DNA of 5,387 nt from Armatimonadota bacterium (GTDB lineage: Bacteria; Armatimonadota; Abditibacteriia; CG2-30-59-28), in the NCBI GenBank assembly GCA_016199605.1, contig JACQGJ010000674.1, forward strand, positions 1 through 5,387. The letters run 5' to 3'. The position numbers were made by a program, and so were the translations under genes. Below the pieces are notes generated by a model. That model searched no databases. It was not told the DNA's origin and saw nothing but the letters and a program-made list of their open reading frames with translations. Shown here one piece after another: positions 1 to 5,387 of the stretch (position 1 is its first letter; each line of letters starts with the position of its first letter).

Positions 1-2391
1 GTCCCCACCTCGCCTCAGGTGCAATCATACATTCGCCGAGGACCGGTCTATTACAACGATCTGGGCTACGCAACCCGGACGGGGCTGGGGACCGGCGGGA
101 CCGGCGAACTCCGCGAGTTCGAGGTTCCCTCAGGCGAGTGGTCGCCGTGGTATGAGATCACAAAGATCGTGGACACTGACAAGTTCCTTGCCACCGTACA
201 CCTCCATTTCCGCACCGGTGGCAAACCAGTCAACAAAGCCAAGCTCGACCTCCAGGTCGCGCCCGAGCCGGTCCAGCAGTCGGGAAAGACGCTGAACGAG
301 GACCTCGACGGCGACATTGTAACCGTGCTCGTTCCAGGCAACCTCCGGAAATACCCGGACCTGCTCGAGCTCGCTTCGCACAATACGCGGCGCCACATCG
401 AAACCGCGCGTGCCTTTCCCGGAGTGTCAGCCAAAGACAAGAAAACGACGGGAATCAAGCTCGAAACTTACATCTGTGGCTTTGGGAGCACGTACAACTC
501 CGAACGGATGCTGAGCGAGGAAATGGAGGTCGGGAGCATCCTCGGGATGAATTCCTTCGGCGACCTGGTCGGGACTCCCAGGCAGGTGGCCAGCGCCGTA
601 GGCGTTACGCAGACCTTCATGCAGCGATGGATTCCCTATCAGGCCCTCCCCTGTCCGTCGAATCCTGACAACCCGCGCACCATCGAGGATTTCTATCGCT
701 CAGAGGCCGAAAAGATACGAAAGGAGGACCCCGACGCTCTTCAGCGGGCCTACCGGGACAAGCTCTATGATGAGCCTGGTACGGGCAACCTCGATCACAT
801 CGCAGCCTGCGCGAACTGTACCTCCGCCTTCCGAGAGTTCTTGAAGCAGCACAACTTGTCGCCCGCCAACTTCGGCAGAAAGGACTGGAATGAGATCAAC
901 GTCCTGAAACGTGAGGCCGCAACCGATCTCCCTTCTCGACGGCTCTACTACTGGTCAATTCAGTTTCGAGATGCCTCGATGGCGAAGGTCTTCCAGGTCG
1001 GGACCCAGATGGTTGAGAAGTATCTGGGGAAGAACCTCTGGACCTCTGCCAACTTCACCAACGGAGGACTCTCCGACTGGGCAGGTGGACTGATCGATGG
1101 ACCCGACTGGTTTCTTTTCGGGCGTGAGCGCGCTGAGAGCATGATGTGGTCGGAGGACTGGACCAGTCAGGGACCAGAGGGGACGGGGTATCCGGTGGAC
1201 GTGCTGCGCTCTGCCGGAAGCCCAAACAACTTGCCCGTAGGCATGTACCTGATCTCGTACGATCCGGTCACCATCCCGCTTCGCACCTATTCTGCCCTGA
1301 TGCACGGGGCAAAGTGCCTCAACTTCTACTGCTACGGTCCCTTCTATGCCTTCGCCGATGGATCAGTTTCCGAGAACGTTCCGGCACAGAAAGCCCTGGC
1401 AGCAGTGACCAGGGAAGTTGCGAAGGCCGACGACCTGTTGACACCCGGTCAAGTCCCGTCCGCCAAGGTCGCCATCTCCTACTTCAAAAGCCACGAGATG
1501 TGGCAGACCGATACGGCCATCTCCGTCGAGCGGCGCAACACCTATCTCGCCTTGACACATGAGAACTATCCGGTGGACTTGGTCGATGAGCCGATGGTGG
1601 AGCAGGGAAAGCTGTCGCAATACAAGGTCCTGTACCTCGTGGACTCCAACCTTTCAAAGGCTGCCTCGGAGAAGATCAAGGATTGGACGGCAAAAGGCGG
1701 GATCCTCGTGACCTGCGCGGGAGCAGGTCTCAAAGACGAATTCAACGACGAGTTGAATACGCTCAAGGGAGTCTTCGGGGTCAGCGACCTCACGGTCGCC
1801 AAACCGCAGATGGGCTACCGGGAGCGGTACGACCTCCCCCTCGTGAAGACGACAGAGATGGTATCTCTGTCCGGTGATGCCCCCTTCGGAGCGACACAGC
1901 TTCCAGTCGTTGGGTATCGGGAAACGCTGACTCCTTCAACGGGAAGCGTGTTCGGCGCCTTTTCCGACGGCAAACCCGCTGCAATTCTGAACCGAGTCGG
2001 GAAAGGACAATCCGTGCGTTTCGCTTTTCTGCCGGGAGTTGCCTACGCCAAAGATGGGAAGCCGTCAGCCACCAAAGTGGCCGTGGACTACATCGACGCG
2101 GAGCGGCACGTGATTACTGCCGCAGCGCGTCTCGCACAGGTCGTCCGTCCCCTCGAGTGCTCCGTCGCTCGCGTCGAAGCCAACTTGCTCAGCTCACCAA
2201 GAGGAAGCGTCGCCTTGCTTGCGAACTGGACCATGCAGCCGATCCAGTCTTTGACGGTTACGCTTCGACCCGCCCGTGCGGTGAAAACCGTCGAGTCGAT
2301 CAAACGCGGGAAGCTGAGCCTGAAGAAGGTATCGGGCGGAGTTCAGGTGACCCTTCCCTTGGACACGACGGACATGCTGCTCGTTCGTTAG
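1..2391 (+). CDS. GH42-like glycoside hydrolase with beta-galactosidase trimerisation-type domain (5' partial)
   Basis: The reading frame is open from base 1 to the TAG at 2389-2391 (796 residues, numbered from base 1). The GTG at 19 has no ribosome binding site in front, so the true start and any signal peptide lie upstream. Residues 1-150 look like a beta-rich accessory domain. About 153-455 resemble a clan GH-A barrel: LYDEPG (Glu258), then C270-x2-C273 followed by an FREFL helix, as in GH42-type proteins, and MMWSEDW (Glu385). Glu258 and Glu385 are candidate catalytic acids by position only. About 488-690, starting KVAISYFKSHEMW, matches the Rossmann-like GH42 middle (trimerisation) domain, including a GGILVTCAGAG strand-turn. 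About 705-796 is a C-terminal beta domain ending DTTDMLLVR. The likely role is hydrolysis of a terminal sugar, possibly galactoside, outside the cytoplasm. The substrate is unknown, and an inactive or differently specific homologue is possible. The family call rests on motif and layout recognition, not a search. Confidence 0.82.
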   Translation, partial: VPTSPQVQSYIRRGPVYYNDLGYATRTGLGTGGTGELREFEVPSGEWSPWYEITKIVDTDKFLATVHLHFRTGGKPVNKAKLDLQVAPEPVQQSGKTLNEDLDGDIVTVLVPGNLRKYPDLLELASHNTRRHIETARAFPGVSAKDKKTTGIKLETYICGFGSTYNSERMLSEEMEVGSILGMNSFGDLVGTPRQVASAVGVTQTFMQRWIPYQALPCPSNPDNPRTIEDFYRSEAEKIRKEDPDALQRAYRDKLYDEPGTGNLDHIAACANCTSAFREFLKQHNLSPANFGRKDWNEINVLKREAATDLPSRRLYYWSIQFRDASMAKVFQVGTQMVEKYLGKNLWTSANFTNGGLSDWAGGLIDGPDWFLFGRERAESMMWSEDWTSQGPEGTGYPVDVLRSAGSPNNLPVGMYLISYDPVTIPLRTYSALMHGAKCLNFYCYGPFYAFADGSVSENVPAQKALAAVTREVAKADDLLTPGQVPSAKVAISYFKSHEMWQTDTAISVERRNTYLALTHENYPVDLVDEPMVEQGKLSQYKVLYLVDSNLSKAASEKIKDWTAKGGILVTCAGAGLKDEFNDELNTLKGVFGVSDLTVAKPQMGYRERYDLPLVKTTEMVSLSGDAPFGATQLPVVGYRETLTPSTGSVFGAFSDGKPAAILNRVGKGQSVRFAFLPGVAYAKDGKPSATKVAVDYIDAERHVITAAARLAQVVRPLECSVARVEANLLSSPRGSVALLANWTMQPIQSLTVTLRPARAVKTVESIKRGKLSLKKVSGGVQVTLPLDTTDMLLVR

Positions 2392-2411
2392 AGCGTGTCT
2401 AAGAGGCCCTG

Positions 2412-2425
2412 CTTTAGCCCTAAAG
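2412..2425 (+). repeat. Small perfect palindrome, CTTTAG-CC-CTAAAG
   Basis: Six perfect base pairs close a two-base loop, 20 bases after the stop of the first gene. There is no T-run after it, so it is not a convincing intrinsic terminator. A two-base loop is tight for RNA, so a DNA-level palindrome at the border of the intergenic element is equally possible. Confidence 0.5.
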
Positions 2426-2429
2426 GAGC

Positions 2430-2466
2430 GGGTTGATTGCGAACTCTGCGAGTTCGACATCAACCC
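2430..2466 (+). repeat. Strong hairpin 1 (outer 8 bp, inner 7 bp, 3-base loop)
   Basis: GGGTTGAT at 2430-2437 pairs perfectly with ATCAACCC at 2459-2466. Inside it CGAACTC at 2440-2446 pairs perfectly with GAGTTCG at 2450-2456 around the loop TGC. The stems are separated by a symmetric 2x2 mismatch. Fifteen pairs in 37 bases is far beyond chance. It could protect the 3' end of the upstream transcript. No T-tract follows, so rho-independent termination is not supported. Confidence 0.75.
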
Positions 2467-2508
2467 CTACGTTCTGCTGCCAATTCGCCCTGGCCGTAGG
2501 GGTGGATG
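2458..2508 (+). repeat. Hairpin 2, overlapping hairpins 1 and 3
   Basis: Bases 2458-2471 pair with 2495-2508 at 13 of 14 positions; the one mismatch is A2462 with G2504. The core CCCCTACG/CGTAGGGG is perfect. GCCA at 2479-2482 and TGGC at 2491-2494 extend the stem inward on the 3' side, leaving a bulge at 2472-2478. Its 5' arm is shared with the 3' arm of hairpin 1 and its 3' arm with the 5' arm of hairpin 3. The full form of this stem and the other two therefore exclude one another. Confidence 0.7.
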
Positions 2509-2519
2509 TTAATCCACCC
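2500..2519 (+). repeat. Hairpin 3, GGGTGGAT-GTTA-ATCCACCC
   Basis: Eight perfect base pairs close the four-base loop GTTA. The 5' arm differs from the 5' arm of hairpin 1 (GGGTTGAT) at one position only, which lets both compete for the same partner. The following bases are GGGGCTTCTTGG, with no T-run, so it does not look like a terminator. Confidence 0.7.
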
Positions 2520-2582
2520 GGGGCTTCTTGGACAAGCGCGTAGTGGTGCCACGAAGCCGTGCTTTTCTGGAACTGCCAAACC

Positions 2583-2671
2583 AAGTTCGTAGTAGTGCGA
2601 TTCATCGCACGTGGCGAAGTGACGCACGTTGCGGAGCGGCCGAAAGCGATGAATCGCAATACTACAAACCT
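2583..2671 (+). repeat. REP-like long inverted repeat with nested palindromes
   Basis: Arms 2583-2608 and 2646-2671 are complementary at 23 of 26 positions; the core arms 2589-2608 and 2646-2665 match at 19 of 20. Each arm contains its own smaller palindrome: GCGATTCATCGC on the left and GCGATGAATCGC on the right. Each arm can thus fold alone or the two can form one long stem around a 37-base spacer (2609-2645). This design, two inverted REP-type units facing each other, is typical of BIME/REP elements moved by RAYT (TnpA_REP) transposases. The right arm ends 11 bases before the ribosome binding site of the next gene, so the stem could also affect its translation. Confidence 0.68.
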
Positions 2672-2676
2672 ATTCG

Positions 2677-2683
2677 TAAGGAG
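2677..2683 (+). promoter_or_regulatory. Ribosome binding site TAAGGAG for the DUF4838 gene
   Basis: TAAGGAG lies seven bases before the ATG at 2691. It decides the start: the longer in-frame reading from GTG at 2559 would run through the inverted repeat and has no such site. The protein from 2691 also begins with a proper signal peptide. Confidence 0.88.
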
Positions 2684-2690
2684 AACACCC

Positions 2691-2783
2691 ATGTCAACCA
2701 AACCAGCCACACCCCTTCGAAGGATCTTCCCGCTGGGAGTTACTGCCACTCTCTGCCTGCTTTTGGCCGGTCGAAGCGAGGCT
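2691..2783 (+). other. Sec signal peptide of the DUF4838 protein
   Basis: The first 31 residues show a positive n-region (Lys4, Arg10, Arg11), a hydrophobic core from Ile12 to Ala26, and a plausible signal peptidase I site after Ser-Glu-Ala at 29-31. There is no lipobox cysteine at the cleavage position (the only Cys, 22, is inside the core), so a soluble exported protein is favoured over a lipoprotein. Confidence 0.82.
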
Positions 2784-5063
2784 AAAGGACTGGTCCTCGT
2801 CGATAGCGGCCAGCCCCGTGCGACCATCGTTATCGCAGCCGAGGCCAACGACAAAGTAAAGACCGCCGCGACTGATCTACAAGCCTACATCGAAAGGATT
2901 TCGGGGGCGAAGTTGCCCCAGGTATCGGACGCGGAGAAGACGACTGGCGCTTTGATCCTTGTGGGAAGGAGCAAGCTGACGGAAACCATGAAGGTCTCGA
3001 TTCCCGCGGGTTTGACGAACGCCCGTCGAGAGGAAGGCTTCCTGCTCCTCTGCAAAGGCGACCGGTTGCTGCTCGCAGGCAATGACGAGGGACCCTATCA
3101 CGGAACGGAATACGCCGTTTATGAATTCCTGAGCCGCCTCGGTGTGCGTTGGTTCATGCCGGGAGAATTTGGTGAGGTGGTCCCTCAACAGTCGACCCTC
3201 GCCTTTCCCGAAATCCGAGCAACCGAAAAGCCCGACTTCGTGATGAGAAACTGGTGGTTGCACGCAAAACCGGAGCTGGCCGAGCAGGAGAAGCGATGGA
3301 AGATCCGTAACAAGATGAACCCTGAAATCCTGTTTGCCACCCCCGGCGACAGCAGTGTTCGGAATATCCTGCCCGAATCGGTTTACTTCAAGGAACACCC
3401 GGAGTACTTCGCGCTGAACGCCGATGGAACCCGGAACCCCTACTTGCCGAATCTCACCAGTCCCAACGCGGTGGAAATTGCGGCCGGCGTTCTCAAGGAT
3501 CACTTCCGCAAGAACCCCACCTCGAACTCCTACGGATTTGCCCCTGATGATGGAATCCCCCGGGACTACAACCCGGAAACAATGAAGCTGAATCAGGGAT
3601 TCACGGACGTGCTCGGTCGACCGGGTGTCCCCGCGGAAGTCAGCACGACCGAAGAATGGATCACCTTCTTCAACAAAGTGACGGCTGAGGTGCGCAAGGA
3701 ATTCCCGGACGTTTACATCGCGACCAACGGCTACGCGAACCGCAATATCCCCCCGCAGGGAGTGGTGCTGGACGATCACGCAATCCTCATGTTCGCCGCC
3801 ATCTGGAGCTGCACTCTCCACGCCTATGACGATGACCACTGCTGGCAGAAAGTGCGACAAGGCAAAATGCTCAAGGACTGGTGCGAGATGTGCAAGAACG
3901 TCTGGATTTACGGCTACAACTACCAGATGCTCGTGTCGGGTTTGACGCCTCTACCCGAGACCCGGAAGCTGCGCCGCGACTTCCCGCTGATGAAGAAATG
4001 GGGAGTGATGGGATTCCTGGATGAGACGCGCAACGTCTGGGCTGAGTGCGGCATTGCCAGTCGATACCTCCGCGCAAGGCTCGAGTGGAACGCCCAAGTG
4101 AATGCGGAGGAAGTGCTGGAGGATTTTTACGCAAAGTGGTACGGCAAAGCCGCTCAACCGGTGCGGGACTTTTATGATGCCATCGAAGACCGAATCGAGA
4201 AGACTTCCATGCACGGACACGAGGACCGGGTTCTCCCCGAGATTTACACTTCAGATCTCCTGGCGGAGTTGGAGAACAACCTCATCCTCGCGGAGAACGC
4301 GGTGGATACGGACACGAGCAAGCTCCGCGTGCGAGCCGACCGGCTAATCTACGACCACCTCAAGGCTTATGTGGCAATGAATCAGGCTGAAGCCGAGGGC
4401 AACTGGTCGGAGGCGGCGCTGCAGGCCGGCAAGATGCTGGAGCTTCGCAAAGATCTGAACGCGATCAACCCGTTCTTCATCCAGCCGGATGAGTCCGGCT
4501 ATCACACCGGTGTGTGGTACTGGACGGTAACGAACCGTCAACAGTGGTATCAGTCCCTGGCTGACAAGACTTCCGGGAAGAGCGGTGACCTCGTGTCGAC
4601 GCTGCCCGACAAGGCCCTGTTCCGCCCCGATCCACACGACGAGGGAGTGGCCGCCGAGTGGTACAAACCCGCGGCGCGTGAAACGGATTGGCGGTCTCTT
4701 TCCACCGCGCACCCGTACTATACGCAGGGATATGAGGATCGGCAAGGCTATCCCCAGGTGGGAGTCCTCTGGTATCGGCTCAAAGTGGAGGTGCCACGAC
4801 AGGCCAAGGGGAAGAAGGTCACCTTGTACGCTCCACTGATAAACCCCGAGGGCTGGTGCTGGGTGAACGGCCAGTACGTGGGACATCGAGGCTACCGGGA
4901 GGCATACGAACGTCCGCTTCCGATGGAAATCGATGTCACCGGTGCAATCCGTCCCGGCGCGACGAACACCATCGTTTTCAGAATCAACACCACGAATTGT
5001 CCCGGATGGGCCCCCGAAGGACTGATGTCACGACCCTTCCTTTACACCCCCAAGGCAGAGTGA
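2691..5063 (+). CDS. Exported DUF4838 (GH163-related) protein with C-terminal sugar-binding-like domain
   Basis: A 790-residue protein from ATG 2691 (TAAGGAG in front) to TGA 5061-5063. Residues 1-31 are a signal peptide. About 33-150 form an alpha/beta domain like the N-terminal domains of GH20 and GH67 enzymes (repeat of lysine/alanine helix, TDLQAYIERISGAKLPQV). About 170-560 match the DUF4838 family: HPEYFALNADG at 236-246, YGFAPDDG at 281-288 with the acidic pair Asp286-Asp287, IWSCTLH at 371-377, and DETRNVWAECG at 444-454. Some DUF4838 proteins form GH163, endo-beta-N-acetylglucosaminidases acting on N-glycans; that activity here is only inferred. Residues about 650-790 (LWYRLKVEVP, then WVNGQYVGHRGY, then IRPGATNTIVFRI) look like the GH2-type jelly-roll sugar-binding domain. 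The likely role is cleavage of a complex glycan in the periplasm or outside. Substrate unknown. It follows the GH42-like gene in the same direction. Confidence 0.88.
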   Translation: MSTKPATPLRRIFPLGVTATLCLLLAGRSEAKGLVLVDSGQPRATIVIAAEANDKVKTAATDLQAYIERISGAKLPQVSDAEKTTGALILVGRSKLTETMKVSIPAGLTNARREEGFLLLCKGDRLLLAGNDEGPYHGTEYAVYEFLSRLGVRWFMPGEFGEVVPQQSTLAFPEIRATEKPDFVMRNWWLHAKPELAEQEKRWKIRNKMNPEILFATPGDSSVRNILPESVYFKEHPEYFALNADGTRNPYLPNLTSPNAVEIAAGVLKDHFRKNPTSNSYGFAPDDGIPRDYNPETMKLNQGFTDVLGRPGVPAEVSTTEEWITFFNKVTAEVRKEFPDVYIATNGYANRNIPPQGVVLDDHAILMFAAIWSCTLHAYDDDHCWQKVRQGKMLKDWCEMCKNVWIYGYNYQMLVSGLTPLPETRKLRRDFPLMKKWGVMGFLDETRNVWAECGIASRYLRARLEWNAQVNAEEVLEDFYAKWYGKAAQPVRDFYDAIEDRIEKTSMHGHEDRVLPEIYTSDLLAELENNLILAENAVDTDTSKLRVRADRLIYDHLKAYVAMNQAEAEGNWSEAALQAGKMLELRKDLNAINPFFIQPDESGYHTGVWYWTVTNRQQWYQSLADKTSGKSGDLVSTLPDKALFRPDPHDEGVAAEWYKPAARETDWRSLSTAHPYYTQGYEDRQGYPQVGVLWYRLKVEVPRQAKGKKVTLYAPLINPEGWCWVNGQYVGHRGYREAYERPLPMEIDVTGAIRPGATNTIVFRINTTNCPGWAPEGLMSRPFLYTPKAE

Positions 5064-5387
5064 GTGCGCGCTATGCATTCTGACTTTGGGTCGGTTCGGA
5101 TATCGTGCAGCCAATTTATCTCGGCGAATCAGTACACCTACATCGCGATGTTCCTGTTCAAGTCGTCCTACGTCGGCCAGACGCGGGCGCGGCAGATTTT
5201 GGGGGCCCTGGGCGCTCTGGTGTGACGACCGCTACAGCCGGGAGTTTCGTTGCTTTGACCGGGACGGTCGTATGCACTGGATTCATGAGGAGATGCCGGT
5301 GCAGCCCCTCGCCCCCGGGCCACTGCCGGGCGCCTGCGAGGCGCGAAAAGAGCTTCTGCCAGCATCAGCGGGTAATGAACCGCACAC
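5064..5387. other. Downstream region without an intact gene
   Basis: The 324 bases after the DUF4838 stop hold no gene I can support and no hairpin followed by T-run. A 50-codon reading starts at ATG 5073 and ends with TGA 5223-5225, but it has no ribosome binding site; its end overlaps the PAS-like remnant described separately. A small GC-rich hairpin (GCGCC/GGCGC, 5330-5344) lies near the end. Confidence 0.6.
5178..5337 (+). pseudogene. Frame-broken remnant of a PAS sensory domain
   Basis: In the frame starting at 5227 the translation reads DRYSREFRCF, then DRDGRMHWIHEEM, then PVQPLAPG, ending at 5319. This is the pattern of the last three strands of a PAS_3-type fold (strand, D-G-R turn, W-I strand) as found in hybrid sensor kinases. 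The preceding helix-like piece, QTRARQILGALGALV (5178-5222), is in a different frame, with a stop directly behind it. After 5319 the expected GRWRAF-type ending appears only after a frame change, as GHCRAP at 5318-5335. There is no start codon context and at least two frame breaks, so I read it as a decayed fragment of a signalling gene, not an active one. The recognition covers about 30 residues, so it is tentative. Confidence 0.45.

Larger units (their letters stand above)
2392..2690. repeat. Palindrome-rich intergenic element between the two glycosidase genes
   Basis: This 299-base gap has no credible gene. Most of it (2412-2671) can be assigned to inverted repeats: a 6-bp palindrome, three overlapping hairpins, a minor hairpin (CACG/CGTG at 2550-2561) and a long REP-like inverted repeat. 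The 11-base motif CGTAGTRGTGC occurs twice, at 2539-2549 and 2588-2598, with one difference. Both strands give short spurious readings through it because the repeat is nearly symmetric. Density and nesting of palindromes suggest a repeated extragenic element (REP/BIME type) or a structured RNA rather than ordinary spacer. No target-site duplication or transposase is visible. Copy number elsewhere in the genome cannot be judged from one copy. Confidence 0.65.

Noticed and set aside
2430..2530. Rho-independent terminator for the first gene
   Set aside because: The hairpins are strong but none is followed by a T-run.
2559..2690. Upstream GTG start at 2559 giving a 44-residue N-terminal extension of the DUF4838 protein
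   Set aside because: The extension would be encoded by the inverted repeat, has no ribosome binding site, and would bury the signal peptide that begins at 2691.
2420..2854. A 144-codon minus-strand frame across the intergenic element
   Set aside because: It runs through the hairpins and into the antisense of the next gene. Its sequence is explained by the near-symmetric inverted repeat, and no domain is seen.
2877..3860. A 327-codon open frame on the minus strand inside the DUF4838 gene
   Set aside because: It is fully antisense to a well-supported gene in GC-rich DNA, has no recognisable domain, and its composition is that of a mirror frame.
1..5063. Possible tandem duplication, since the readings 19-2391 and 2691-5063 are both exactly 2373 bases
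   Set aside because: The first gene is truncated by the window, so its length is accidental. The two proteins have different domains and show no shared motifs.
5073..5225. A 50-codon open frame directly after the DUF4838 gene
   Set aside because: It has no ribosome binding site and no recognisable N-terminal part, and its end overlaps the PAS-like remnant, so it is more likely chance or decay than a small gene.
5330..5344. GC-rich hairpin GCGCC-TGCGA-GGCGC as a terminator
   Set aside because: Only five pairs, followed by GAAAAG rather than a T-run on the + strand, and more than 260 bases from the preceding stop codon.

Overview
The window looks like a piece of a high-GC Gram-negative bacterial chromosome. 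The best guess is the Planctomycetota-Verrucomicrobiota-Lentisphaerota group. This guess rests on two large secreted-type glycoside-hydrolase-like proteins of architectures common there and on a long palindrome-rich intergenic segment. It is an inference; no phylogenetic marker is present.

Layout, all on the + strand. Bases 1-2391 hold the 3' part of a gene for a GH42-like (clan GH-A, beta-galactosidase-type) protein, with a barrel-like catalytic region, a beta-galactosidase trimerisation-type domain and a C-terminal beta domain. Its start lies upstream of the window. Bases 2392-2690 hold no credible gene. They are packed with inverted repeats: a small palindrome, three overlapping hairpins whose strands can re-pair in alternative ways, and a REP-like long inverted repeat that ends 11 bases before a strong ribosome binding site. 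Bases 2691-5063 encode a complete exported DUF4838 protein (related to glycoside hydrolase family GH163) with a signal peptide, a GH20b/GH67N-like N-terminal domain and a C-terminal GH2-type sugar-binding-like beta sandwich. Bases 5064-5387 have no intact gene but contain a frame-broken remnant of a PAS sensory domain.

The two big genes are probably part of one locus for degrading complex glycans: both resemble exo- or endo-acting glycosidases and they face the same way. The exact substrate cannot be read from the sequence. The 299-base gap and its secondary structure make simple tight co-transcription uncertain. The gap could be a mobile REP-type element, an mRNA stabiliser, or a leader controlling the second gene. 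The intergenic element is the least ordinary thing in the window. I found no tRNA, rRNA, CRISPR array, transposase gene or convincing rho-independent terminator.
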